A stretch of DNA of 38,656 nucleotides from Loigolactobacillus backii (GCF_003946275.1 NZ_RHNQ01000020.1:1-38656), one strand, 5' to 3'. Shown: positions 15,033-22,760, counted from the first letter of the stretch. Numbers and translations are program-made. Notes: a model not told the origin generated them from the letters alone.

Positions 15033-15809
15033 TTAACCAATTGTTTCATCAAAGAAATCGTACAATTTCTCCCGGGTCATCGTCTGCTTTTGTTTAGCAT
15101 CATAATCCGCTTCAATGCGGCCATCATCGATAACCACCAAGCGATTACCGTACTTTAATGCATCCTCTAGATGATGGGTAATCATTAAACAAGTAAGGTG
15201 ATTCTGATTAATTCGTTCCATGGTATATTGCATTAATTGTTCACTTGTTTTGGGATCAAGTGCCGCCGTGTGCTCATCCAACAGTAAAATATCAGGGCTG
15301 GTCAAAGTCGCCATTAACAAACTTAGCGCCTGTCGCTGCCCACCAGATAAATTACCCGTTGGTGTGTCCAAATGGTTTTCTAAACCATTTCCCATTTCAG
15401 CGCACATTTCACGAAAGCGATCACGATTTTGGCGTAACTTGCGTAATCGTAACCCTCTTCTTTGACCACGTTGCGTTGCTAACAATAAATTCTCAGCAAC
15501 GGTCATTCGCGGGGCCGTTCCCATTTTTGGATCCTGGAAAACACGGGCTAAAAAACTGGCTCGCTGCTCTTCATTTTGTTGCGCAATATTTTGGCCACGT
15601 AGTAAAACCTGGCCACTGGTTGGGTGGAGGTTACCGGCAATCGTATTGAATAACGTTGTTTTACCAGCACCATTTGTTCCCAAAATTGTAATGAAGTCGC
15701 CAGCGTTAATGGTTAAGTTTAATTTTTTTAGAATTGGTCGCAATTCGTTACCATTATTAACTGAGACTACAACATCCTTTAAACTTAATAATTCTTCTTT
15801 AGTCGTCAT
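15033..15809 (-). CDS. ABC transporter ATP-binding protein (TrpZ-like, COG1101)
   Basis: ATPase of a COG2984/COG4120/COG1101 importer, 258 residues. Walker A LGTNGAGKTTLFN is near 43, ABC signature LSGGQRQALSL near 154, Walker B ILLLDEHTAALDP near 175, and the H-loop is MITHH. It overlaps the permease gene by 11 bases with AAGGGG upstream of its ATG. Members of this transporter family were linked to tryptophan because many carry Trp T-boxes, and streptococcal TrpX binds aromatic amino acids. The substrate here is inference. Confidence 0.92.
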   Translation of the reverse strand: MTTKEELLSLKDVVVSVNNGNELRPILKKLNLTINAGDFITILGTNGAGKTTLFNTIAGNLHPTSGQVLLRGQNIAQQNEEQRASFLARVFQDPKMGTAPRMTVAENLLLATQRGQRRGLRLRKLRQNRDRFREMCAEMGNGLENHLDTPTGNLSGGQRQALSLLMATLTSPDILLLDEHTAALDPKTSEQLMQYTMERINQNHLTCLMITHHLEDALKYGNRLVVIDDGRIEADYDAKQKQTMTREKLYDFFDETIG

Positions 15810-16701
15810 GTGTTGTCAGCCCCTTTCGAATCATTTGCCGTGTATGAAATTTAGTCTGAAATGCTGGTAGCATCAAAGCAAAGGCCAAGACAACTGCCGA
15901 AATTAATTTCAGATCATTGGTATTGAAGCCTAATTGCAAGACGATCAGGATAACAAAGCGGTAAAGAATACTGCCAAGCACCACGGCAACTAAGCGTTGA
16001 TTCATGGTTAATTCGCCAAAAACAACTTCGCCGATAATAATTGAAGCAAGGCCAATAACGATGACCCCAATTCCCATTGAAACGTCAGCGTAACCGTTAC
16101 TTTGGGCCATCAGACCGCCGGATAAACCGATAAAACCATTAGAGACCATTAGGCCCATAATTTTCATACCGTCCGTTTTAATTCCTAATGAACGGGCCAT
16201 AAATTCATTATCACCAGTTGCAATAAAGGACTGGCCTAATTCAGTTTGTAAGAACCAAACTAAAAAGACAATCGTTACGATCACTAAACACAGGCCAATA
16301 AAAATACTGTCAAAATATTGTGGTAATGCCTTTAAGAATGGAAAGCTGAATAATGTTTTTTGATTTAACAAAGACACATTTGCTTTACCCATTACCCGTA
16401 AATTAATCGAATATAACGCCGTCATTACAAGGATTCCGGCTAACAAAATCGGAATTTTACCTTTGGTGTACAACAAGCCAGTGACAAGCCCGGCTAGCAG
16501 CCCCGCACCAAAAGCCAAGAGTGTCGCCAAAATTGGTGAAACACCATGGGTAATTGCCGTCACACAAACTGCCGCTCCAAACGGGAAAGTTCCTTCAACA
16601 GTCATATCTGGAAAATCTAGAATTCTAAAAGTTAGGAATAATCCAACGCCCATAATGCCCCATAATAGGCCTTGCCCAATTGCAGATACTATTAAACTCA
16701 T
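15799..16701 (-). CDS. ABC transporter permease (TrpY-like, COG4120)
   Basis: A 300-residue integral membrane permease with about eight hydrophobic segments, related to LivH/LivM-type permeases. It starts MSLIVSAIGQGLLWGIMGVGLF and has FPDMTVEGTFPFGAAV and the cytoplasmic-loop stretch GDNEFMARSLGI. Its start overlaps the stop of the binding-protein gene (ATGA), and AGGAG lies upstream, so translation is coupled. Confidence 0.92.
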   Translation of the reverse strand: MSLIVSAIGQGLLWGIMGVGLFLTFRILDFPDMTVEGTFPFGAAVCVTAITHGVSPILATLLAFGAGLLAGLVTGLLYTKGKIPILLAGILVMTALYSINLRVMGKANVSLLNQKTLFSFPFLKALPQYFDSIFIGLCLVIVTIVFLVWFLQTELGQSFIATGDNEFMARSLGIKTDGMKIMGLMVSNGFIGLSGGLMAQSNGYADVSMGIGVIVIGLASIIIGEVVFGELTMNQRLVAVVLGSILYRFVILIVLQLGFNTNDLKLISAVVLAFALMLPAFQTKFHTRQMIRKGLTTHDD

Positions 16702-17702
16702 CGAATGATCTCTCCTTTTTTAGAAGCTTCGTTCACTAAGTGTGTCGGAATATTGATCCCCAATAACTTGGCTTCTTTCATGTTTAGTACTAAATCGCCC
16801 TTAGCAATAATTTTGATTGGCGTCGTTGCTGGTTTTGCTTTGCCTTGCAACACATCGGCCGCCATATTTCCCGTTGCAACCCCTAATTGATACTGATTGA
16901 TTCCGTAAGTGGCTAAACCGCCGTCATGGACCATTGTTCCAGCTGGTGGAAATACTGGTACGTGCGCGTTGTTAGCGTCTTTTACCAAGGTTTGCATAGC
17001 GGTTGCAATCGTATTATCCGTTGGTACGTAAACGGCCTTGACCTGCTGCAGCATCGTTTGCGCAACTTGATCCACATCACTGGAGTTAGAAACAGTGAAT
17101 TCTTTAAGCTTAAAACCATACTTAGGTGCTACTTGCCGCACGACTTTAACTTCAGCGGCCGCCGAAGGATCACCGGAAGTGTACATTACACCTAACTCCT
17201 TAACGTTAGGCATAATTTCACGAACCAAACGAATTTGATCATTCGTTGGTGTCAGGTTCGAAACCCCCGTAATGTTGCCACCTGGATGCTTGTAGTTACT
17301 GACTAGCCCAGCGCTCTTTGGATTAGAGATTGCCCCAAGAATCAATGGTGTCGTTTTGTTTGCGTTGGCAATTGATTGGGCCGCTGGTGTTGCAATCCCA
17401 ATATTAAGATCAGTATCCTCATTGTCAAACCGATCCGCCATTGATTTAAGGTTACTTTGATCGCCCTGAGCATTTTCAAAATCAATTTTAGCCGTCTTAC
17501 CGTTGACGTAGCCCCGCTTCTTTAGCTGATCAATCGTTCCTTTAGTGATTTGATCCAAGGCCGGATGCGACATTGTTTGCAAAATACCGATGGTTGGTTT
17601 CTTGATTTCTTGTGGTGCTGTCGTTTTAACGCCACCTTCTTGAAAGAAAGCAACTCCCAAAAAAGCGACTAGAATAGCAATTAAACCGATCATTCGTTTC
17701 AT
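16698..17702 (-). CDS. ABC transporter substrate-binding protein (TrpX-like, COG2984)
   Basis: Extracellular binding protein of 334 residues. A hydrophobic N-terminus (residues 4-19) is followed by PTIGILQTMSHPALDQ, PLILGAISNPKSAGLV and VPVFPPAGTMVHDGGLATYG, all typical of the family. The start MKRMIGLIAILV is chosen because it gives a clean signal sequence and its ATG overlaps the stop of a 16-codon upstream ORF (ATGA). A longer open frame upstream begins without a site. Oddly there is no lipobox cysteine after the hydrophobic stretch (LGVAFFQEGG), unlike most Gram-positive binding proteins; it may be held by an uncleaved anchor. First structural gene behind a complex leader. Confidence 0.9.
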   Translation of the reverse strand: MKRMIGLIAILVAFLGVAFFQEGGVKTTAPQEIKKPTIGILQTMSHPALDQITKGTIDQLKKRGYVNGKTAKIDFENAQGDQSNLKSMADRFDNEDTDLNIGIATPAAQSIANANKTTPLILGAISNPKSAGLVSNYKHPGGNITGVSNLTPTNDQIRLVREIMPNVKELGVMYTSGDPSAAAEVKVVRQVAPKYGFKLKEFTVSNSSDVDQVAQTMLQQVKAVYVPTDNTIATAMQTLVKDANNAHVPVFPPAGTMVHDGGLATYGINQYQLGVATGNMAADVLQGKAKPATTPIKIIAKGDLVLNMKEAKLLGINIPTHLVNEASKKGEIIR

Positions 17703-17749
17703 TTTTGTCCGCCCCCAATTTGTTTTACAACCTGTTGCAGCTCTAACAT
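17699..17749 (-). CDS. 16-codon upstream ORF coupled to the binding-protein gene
   Basis: Reads MLELQQVVKQIGGGQK then TGA. A strong GGGGAGG site lies 7 bases before its ATG, better than that of the structural gene. Its TGA overlaps the ATG of the binding protein (ATGA), the classic arrangement for translational coupling. It lies after both leader terminators, so it is on every full-length transcript. The peptide loosely resembles the first residues of an ABC ATPase (L-E-L-x-x-V), which may be chance. Function unknown. Confidence 0.6.
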   Translation of the reverse strand: MLELQQVVKQIGGGQK

Positions 17750-17804
17750 AATAATTCCTCCCCTTACGAAATAACCTAAGTATGTTTGGAAAATACTTTT
17801 CAAA

Positions 17805-17842
17805 CAAAAAAGCAATTGCCCAGTCTGGTGGGTAATTGCTTT
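17805..17842 (-). terminator. Second leader terminator (T2) of the ABC operon
   Basis: On the minus strand AAGCAATTACCCA pairs with TGGGCAATTGCTT around CCAGAC and is followed by a T run. It lies inside the transcript between the promoter at 18044-18072 and the structural genes, so it must be passed for expression. Confidence 0.8.
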
Positions 17843-17850
17843 AAGCAAAC

Positions 17851-17881
17851 AAAAACCCGCATAGTATACGATCTATGCGGG
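17851..17881 (-). terminator. First leader terminator (T1) of the ABC operon
   Basis: On the minus strand CCCGCATAG and CTATGCGGG form a perfect 9-bp stem followed by TTTTTG. Its left arm is also complementary to the 3' arm of the upstream hairpin at 17899-17962, so it can be prevented from forming. Confidence 0.88.
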
Positions 17882-17962
17882 CACTTTTAAAAGAGCACAG
17901 CCAACATAGATACAATCTGCATCTGACAGATTGCACCTACGTCAATCCGTCTACTGTTGGCT
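17871..17962 (-). promoter_or_regulatory. Candidate attenuator: mutually exclusive hairpins
   Basis: Hairpin 1 joins AGCCAACA-G-TAGA (5' arm, starting 3 bases after the Trp codon of the leader ORF) with TCTATGTTGGCT (17899-17910), and has an inner stem CAATCTG/CAGATTG. If its 5' arm is covered by a ribosome, the freed ATCTATGTTGGC (17900-17911) can pair with GCCCGCATAGAT (17871-17882), the 5' arm of terminator T1: ten Watson-Crick pairs, one G-U and one mismatch. That is an antiterminator. This is read by eye; no folding energy was computed. Confidence 0.6.
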
Positions 17963-18007
17963 TTGCCAGAACTGGCGATTCAACTTTTGACGATTACTTG
18001 TTTTCAT
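17951..18007 (-). CDS. 18-residue leader peptide with one Trp codon
   Basis: Reads MKTSNRQKLNRQFWQSQQ then TAG, with GAGGT 7 bases before the ATG. It begins about 30 bases from the predicted start site of the ABC operon. The Trp codon is number 14 (17966-17968), and the hairpin 1 arm begins three bases further on, overlapping the last codons and stop. This geometry fits a ribosome-stalling attenuator. Only one Trp codon is unusual for classical attenuation, so a different inducer or a nascent-chain arrest is possible. Confidence 0.6.
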   Translation of the reverse strand: MKTSNRQKLNRQFWQSQQ

Positions 18008-18043
18008 GGCTGTGACCTCGTTATTTCTGATTTGAATAATTAA

Positions 18044-18072
18044 AGTATAAAAATAAAATGAGAGTTTGTCAA
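18044..18072 (-). promoter_or_regulatory. Promoter of the ABC transporter leader/operon
   Basis: On the minus strand a perfect TTGACA (18067-18072) and TATACT (18044-18049) are separated by 17 bases. Transcription would start near 18037 and cross a leader of about 330 bases before the binding-protein gene. Confidence 0.82.
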
Positions 18073-18091
18073 CCTAAATTTTAATCTTGAT

Positions 18092-18532
18092 TTAAGAAAG
18101 TACGGATGACAAGCGACTCACTTGCTTGTTCATTGCCTCTGACGCCTGATCCTGCTGCTGTTCTGCCGACGTAAATGCTGCCACGTCAACGGTATGTTTC
18201 TCGGCATCAACCGCATCCGCCATTGCCCCGCAGCCAGCAACATAATCCGTGTAGGCCGTTAAAAGTGAGTGCTGCAAGCCCATCGCTTTAGCTGGTGGTC
18301 GAACGTCTTTTAGCGTTTTTAAACTTTTCTGGTAATCGGCAACACCGGCATTAAAATTCTTTTTAATACTCAGCCACTGATCATTGGCAATTTCACCGAC
18401 AGTATCGGTGGCAATTGCTTGTTTGATCAACTCGTAATCTCCATTTAACTGACCAGTTAAATTTTGGGTTGTCTGAATCATCGAATCAACAACGTGTGCG
18501 TAATGTACTTTTAATTGCTGTGCTTTTGACAT
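18092..18532 (-). CDS. Hypothetical helical protein, 146 residues
   Basis: Not recognised. A soluble, Gln/Ala-rich and apparently all-helical protein without a signal peptide or membrane segment. It contains WLSIKKNFNAGVADYQKSLK, KDVRPPAKAMGLQHSL and CGAMADAVDAEKH. A strong AGGAGG site precedes the ATG, so it is very likely expressed. It is a single gene between repeat A2 and the ABC operon promoter, and no terminator is obvious. It could be a four-helix-bundle protein; no function can be inferred. Confidence 0.75.
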   Translation of the reverse strand: MSKAQQLKVHYAHVVDSMIQTTQNLTGQLNGDYELIKQAIATDTVGEIANDQWLSIKKNFNAGVADYQKSLKTLKDVRPPAKAMGLQHSLLTAYTDYVAGCGAMADAVDAEKHTVDVAAFTSAEQQQDQASEAMNKQVSRLSSVLS

Positions 18533-18680
18533 AACTTGCCTCCTAGTGGTTACAACAAAAAATACACTTGTCGCAACTACTGTTTATACCTTCGATGTAT
18601 TGCTGATAATCACGAAGATACTTTCTTATTATTTTGAATTTTAATTTCAATTCATTTTACCACAAACCTGTTTTAGCTTA

Positions 18681-18989
18681 GGAGTGTTTAAAAAATACCT
18701 TTATTTAGTACAAATTTAGTGTAAACGTGTTTGGAAAAGCAGCCTCCTGCGGTTGCCATGTTTCAACTTGGCGCTTTTCGCCGTAGTTGAATGGACAACG
18801 TATGTAGCATCAAGATTATTAACGTTTTTGGTTAATAATCCTCAATTGCGAAATAGTAGCTACAACAGCCAAATCACCTTTTTCAAAGGTAATTCGTCTG
18901 TTTAGGCTGCGACTCGGACTTCGGTTTATCCTAGTCCGATCGACATCGTTAGTAATCCTCAGAAGCTAAGCGCCTTTCCAAACACTCTT
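18681..18989 (-). repeat. Dispersed repeat family A, copy A2 (long, divergent)
   Basis: Ends GGAGTGTTT and AAACACTCTT. Read on the minus strand it goes from GAGTGTTTGGAAAGGCG through a core to CTGCTTTTCCAAACACGTTTACACTAAAT. The core carries GACGAATTACCTTTGAAAAAGG-type and ATGGACAACGT modules that also occur in other copies. Its right end touches the TAA stop codon of the P-type ATPase gene at 18989-18991. No coding content. Confidence 0.78.
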
Positions 18990-21661
18990 TAGGCTTTGTG
19001 GAAACGACGCTGGAAGAGCTTCACAATTTCAACAATCACAACAATTGATAATGAAGCCCCAAGGACAATACCCCACTGAAACCAATCCAAATGCGTCACG
19101 TGGAATAATTTGTTAAAACCAGGCATTACGATCGTAGCCGCCAAAAGTACTGCTGAAGCTAAGATGGCCCAATTAAATGAACGGTTTGCAAAAATTCCCC
19201 GGTGGAAAATCGTTCCGTGAATCGATTTAACGTTAAAGGCGTGGAACAACTGAATCATCCCTAAAGTTGCGAAGGCCATCGTCAGAGCATCCGCGTGGGC
19301 CAAATTTGCCACCGCGTGAACTGGGTAGTTTATCGCTAGCCAATAAACGAGTAAAGTAATGCCACCTTCAAGTAACCCTTGATAAAAGATTGACGAGGTT
19401 ACCCCACCAGACAGAAAGTTGGAATCACGACCCCGTGGTTTATGCTTCATGATATCACGTTCCATTGGTTCAAGCCCCAACGCAATTGCTGGGAAAGTAT
19501 CCGTCACTAAATTGATCCATAAAATCTGAACGGGTGCCAAAATCTGCCAGCCTAGAATTGTCATCATAAATAAGGTCAAGACTTCACCGAGATTTGCGGA
19601 AAGCAAGTATTGAATGGCCTTTTGAATATTGGCAAATACCTTTCGTCCTTCTTCAACGGCAACAACAATTGTAGAAAAATTATCGTCGGCTAACACCATA
19701 TCAGAGGCGTTCTTAGAAACCTCCGTACCGGTGATCCCCATCCCAACACCGATATCTGCCGTTTTCAGTGCTGGCGCATCGTTAACCCCATCACCAGTCA
19801 TGGCAACGACTTTACCGCGTTTTTGCCAAGCCTTCACAATTCGAACTTTATGTTCCGGCGCAACTCGGGCGTAAACAGCATAATCAGGCACTTTTTTGGC
19901 AAACTCGGCGTCACTTAAAGCATCTAGCTCACTACCGGTAATTACCGCATCGTGTTCATTAGGTTGGAGAATTCCAAGGCGTAACGCAATCGCTTCGGCT
20001 GTGTCCCGGTGATCCCCAGTAATCATTAGTGAACGAATTCCGGCACCCTTAGCTTCAGCAACAGCGTTGGCCACTTCCGGTCGTTCCGGATCAATCATCC
20101 CAATTAAACCAGCAAAGGTTAAATCTTGCTCCACAGTTTCAGTCGTTATCTCAGCTGGCAACGTTGGCACAATCTTATACGCCATCCCCAAAACACGGAG
20201 GGCTTGTTTCGCCAGTTTGGTATTAGTGGCCAAAATGGTTTCGCGTTCTTTAGCGTCCATTTCTGGCGTTTCAGCATGTAATTGATAGCTCGTTGTTCGG
20301 GGTAATAGTTGATCAGGTGCCCCTTTAGTCGCAATTAAATAACGGTTATCGTCCAATTGATGGATCGTTGTCATTAACTTCCGTTCGGAATCAAAAGGCA
20401 CTTCGCCCACTCGTGGTAGCTGCTTAATCAAGTCAGCCACGTCTAATTGATGATCGAGACCAAATTGAACCAAGGCCGTTTCGGTTGGATCACCAAGTAA
20501 CTCGCCATCAGCATTGATTTTAGTATCATTTGCTAACGTCATAATCCGAACAACCTTATCATCAAGGGTTACTTGACTGGTTTTAGCGTCCGTTAACTCA
20601 TTATTCTCAAAAATACGTTCAACGGTCATTTTATTTTGCGTTAAGGTACCAGTTTTATCCGACGCAATAATGTCAGTACTCCCCAACGTTTCAACGGCCG
20701 GCAACTTACGAACAATGGCGTGGCGCTTAGCCATTCGCTTCGTCCCCAACGCTAACGTAATTGTTACAATGGCCGGCAACCCTTCTGGAATTGCTGCAAC
20801 GGCCAAAGAGATCGCGGTGAGCAGCATATTTAACACGGATTCTTGGCGATTAAGTAGACCTAGGACAAAAATCAAAACGGATAAACCTAAAATAATCCAA
20901 GTTAAAACCTTGCCTAAGTGATTTAGATTTTCCTGAAGTGGCGTCTTGGTTTCGTCGGCCTGATTTAACATTCCGGCAATTCGACCAACTTCAGTTTGCA
21001 TCCCGGTTGCGACAACAAGGCCAACACCGCGACCGTTTGTTACATTACTGTTCATGAAGGCCATATTAACTTGATCGCCTAAACTTACTTTTTCGTTAGT
21101 CCCGGCGTCTAAGGTCTTAACTGATTTTTCAACTGGAACCGACTCACCGGTTAAGGCAGATTCCTCAAGTCGTAACTGCTGCGCTTCAATTAAGCGCAGG
21201 TCGGCCGGAATAACATCACCCGCCTCAAGCAAGACAATATCACCAGTCACAAGATCCTCACTGTTAACGGTAACTACATTATTACCGCGTAAAACGTTAG
21301 CCTTAGGCGCGGACATTTCTTTAAGTGAATCAATCGCCGCTTCGGCCTGCATCTCCTGGAAAACGCCAAAAACGGCGTTTAAAATAACAACCAGCATAAT
21401 AATCACGGCATCGGCAATTTCTCCGGAAAAGCCAGCCACTAATGCGGCCACCAGTAAAACAATAATCATAAAATCTTTGAATTGGTCAATAAAACGTTGT
21501 AAAACATTTTTACGCTTATTTGCGACTAAGGAATTCGGCCCATTTTGCGTTAACCGTTGCTGTGCTTCCTGCTTACTTAAACCCGCATCCGTTGTCGAAA
21601 ACTTTGTCAGTAATTCTTTACTACTTTGTTGGTAATAAGGTTGTTTTTGTTGCTGAGCCAT
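18989..21661 (-). CDS. Cation-transporting P2-type ATPase, probably Mn2+/Ca2+ efflux
   Basis: An 890-residue P-type ATPase of the PMCA/SERCA-like (PacL, YoaB, LMCA1) type. The actuator motif TGES is at 171-174, M4 PEGLP at 292-296, phosphorylation site DKTGT at 335-339, hinge TGDGVNDAP, M5 ANLGEVLTL and M6 NLVTDTFPAIALGLEP. All catalytic residues are present. GAAGGAGG precedes the ATG. It is expressed alone behind a yybP-ykoY riboswitch with a terminator, which points to Mn2+ control and so probably Mn2+ (perhaps with Ca2+) export, as for lactococcal YoaB and pneumococcal MgaP. Ion choice is inference. Confidence 0.93.
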   Translation of the reverse strand: MAQQQKQPYYQQSSKELLTKFSTTDAGLSKQEAQQRLTQNGPNSLVANKRKNVLQRFIDQFKDFMIIVLLVAALVAGFSGEIADAVIIMLVVILNAVFGVFQEMQAEAAIDSLKEMSAPKANVLRGNNVVTVNSEDLVTGDIVLLEAGDVIPADLRLIEAQQLRLEESALTGESVPVEKSVKTLDAGTNEKVSLGDQVNMAFMNSNVTNGRGVGLVVATGMQTEVGRIAGMLNQADETKTPLQENLNHLGKVLTWIILGLSVLIFVLGLLNRQESVLNMLLTAISLAVAAIPEGLPAIVTITLALGTKRMAKRHAIVRKLPAVETLGSTDIIASDKTGTLTQNKMTVERIFENNELTDAKTSQVTLDDKVVRIMTLANDTKINADGELLGDPTETALVQFGLDHQLDVADLIKQLPRVGEVPFDSERKLMTTIHQLDDNRYLIATKGAPDQLLPRTTSYQLHAETPEMDAKERETILATNTKLAKQALRVLGMAYKIVPTLPAEITTETVEQDLTFAGLIGMIDPERPEVANAVAEAKGAGIRSLMITGDHRDTAEAIALRLGILQPNEHDAVITGSELDALSDAEFAKKVPDYAVYARVAPEHKVRIVKAWQKRGKVVAMTGDGVNDAPALKTADIGVGMGITGTEVSKNASDMVLADDNFSTIVVAVEEGRKVFANIQKAIQYLLSANLGEVLTLFMMTILGWQILAPVQILWINLVTDTFPAIALGLEPMERDIMKHKPRGRDSNFLSGGVTSSIFYQGLLEGGITLLVYWLAINYPVHAVANLAHADALTMAFATLGMIQLFHAFNVKSIHGTIFHRGIFANRSFNWAILASAVLLAATIVMPGFNKLFHVTHLDWFQWGIVLGASLSIVVIVEIVKLFQRRFHKA

Positions 21662-21732
21662 AAATTATTCCTCCTTCAACACTAATAACTACTATTCGTT
21701 ACTTCAAGATCCCACTACCTACCGTAACATAC

Positions 21733-21790
21733 AAAAAAAGTGCGATTTATGTATGTCACAGTAAACAGACACACATAAGTCTCACTTTTT
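21733..21790 (-). terminator. Riboswitch expression-platform terminator
   Basis: On the minus strand a long stem runs from AAAAAGTGAGACTTATGTGTGTC to GACATACATAAATCGCACTTTTT with a few mismatches and ends in a T run. Its 5' arm contains the 3' strand of the aptamer P1 helix (21774-21779), so aptamer closure and terminator formation exclude each other. Confidence 0.85.
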
Positions 21791-21869
21791 AAGACAACAC
21801 CAGAAAAATAATTTTTCTTGCTGATGACGTTATCGCAACAAAGATATTGCTGCAAGTTACTCCCCTATG
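21774..21869 (-). ncRNA. yybP-ykoY (Mn2+) riboswitch aptamer
   Basis: On the minus strand: P1 CATAGG/CTTATG; conserved L1 GGGGAGTAAC; P2 GCAGCAA/TTGTTGC; L3 region GATAACGTCATCA pairing back with GGTGTTGTC around an AGAAAAAT/ATTTTTCT hairpin; then AGAC just before the P1 3' strand. This order and the GGGGAGTA and ACGTCATCA words fit the yybP-ykoY class, which senses Mn2+. With the overlapping terminator, metal binding should favour readthrough. Confidence 0.85.
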
Positions 21870-21879
21870 ATTTAAATTT

Positions 21880-21909
21880 AGTATAACTGATTAATTATCC
21901 TAAACGCAA
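21880..21909 (-). promoter_or_regulatory. Promoter of the riboswitch-ATPase unit
   Basis: On the minus strand TTGCGT (21904-21909) and TATACT (21880-21885) are separated by 18 bases. The start site would lie just before the aptamer. Confidence 0.65.
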
Positions 21910-21920
21910 GTCATTTGTTA

Positions 21921-22748
21921 TTATTTCCAAAAATCATCAAAAATCGTGATCGGTAAGTGGCGCTTATGTGCCGTCTTCAAATACCAGCCTTCAATGACAT
22001 CGGCCGCCTTTTGACTGACTTCCTTACCTTCTAGGTAGGCGTCAATCTCTTCATAGCGCACCCCTAAGGCTGCCTCATCTGGTAATGCAGGACGATTCTC
22101 TTCCAGATCTGCCGTCGGTACCTTTTCGTATAAGTGAACCGGCGCACCTAACTCCCGTAGCAATTGCTTACCCTGTTCCTTATCTAATCGGTATAAAGGC
22201 ACTAGATCAGCACCGCCGTCACCAAATTTGGTGTAAAAGCCTGTAATCGATTCAGCCGAATGATCAGTTCCAACCACAACACCCTTTTTAGCACCAGCAA
22301 TACCATACTGGGCAATCATCCGCTGCCGTGCTTTGATGTTACCCTTGTTGAAATCGCTGATACTTAACTGATTGGCTTCAAGCGCCGTGACGGTTGCATC
22401 AACAGCTGGTTTAATGTTAACCCGTGAAATAGTATCGGCCTGAATAAAATCAATTGCCGCCATGGCATCAGATTCATCAGCCTGATCACCATATGGTAAG
22501 CGAACGGCAATAAAATGGTAAGTTTCATCGCCGGTTTCAGTTCGCATTTCGTTGATCGCCATCTGACTTAACCGCCCAGCCAAAGTTGAATCCTGACCGC
22601 CGGAAATTCCCAAAACTAATGATTTTACGAACGGATATTTCCGTAAATAAGCCTTCAAAAAATCAACACTCTTACGAATTTCGAGCTTCGGATCAATTTT
22701 TGGTTGAGTTTTCATTGCCGCAATAATTTCTTGTTGTAACTTTCGCAT
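21921..22748 (-). CDS. nadE: Ammonia-dependent NAD+ synthetase
   Basis: Amidates nicotinate adenine dinucleotide to NAD+ using ATP and ammonia. The 275-residue protein lacks a glutaminase domain, as in other Gram-positive NadE proteins. The PP-loop SGGQDS is at 49-54, with [17 protein letters not shown] and a C-terminal [14 protein letters not shown]. The ATG at 22748 has AAGGAG 8 bases upstream; a GTG three codons earlier overlaps that site. It follows pncB by 12 bases, giving a two-gene NAD salvage operon. Confidence 0.95.
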   Translation of the reverse strand: MRKLQQEIIAAMKTQPKIDPKLEIRKSVDFLKAYLRKYPFVKSLVLGISGGQDSTLAGRLSQMAINEMRTETGDETYHFIAVRLPYGDQADESDAMAAIDFIQADTISRVNIKPAVDATVTALEANQLSISDFNKGNIKARQRMIAQYGIAGAKKGVVVGTDHSAESITGFYTKFGDGGADLVPLYRLDKEQGKQLLRELGAPVHLYEKVPTADLEENRPALPDEAALGVRYEEIDAYLEGKEVSQKAADVIEGWYLKTAHKRHLPITIFDDFWK

Positions 22749-22760
22749 TAAGGTCACTCC

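Noticed and set aside
17703-17807. N-terminal extension of the binding protein
   Set aside because: The frame stays open upstream, but it lacks a ribosome site, would put about 35 polar residues before the signal sequence, and overlaps the better-supported 16-codon ORF in another frame.
17703-18040. T-box riboswitch in the ABC transporter leader
   Set aside because: Expected for this family, but no T-box sequence (GGTGGNACCGCG-like) or specifier loop is visible; the leader ORF and hairpins explain the region better.
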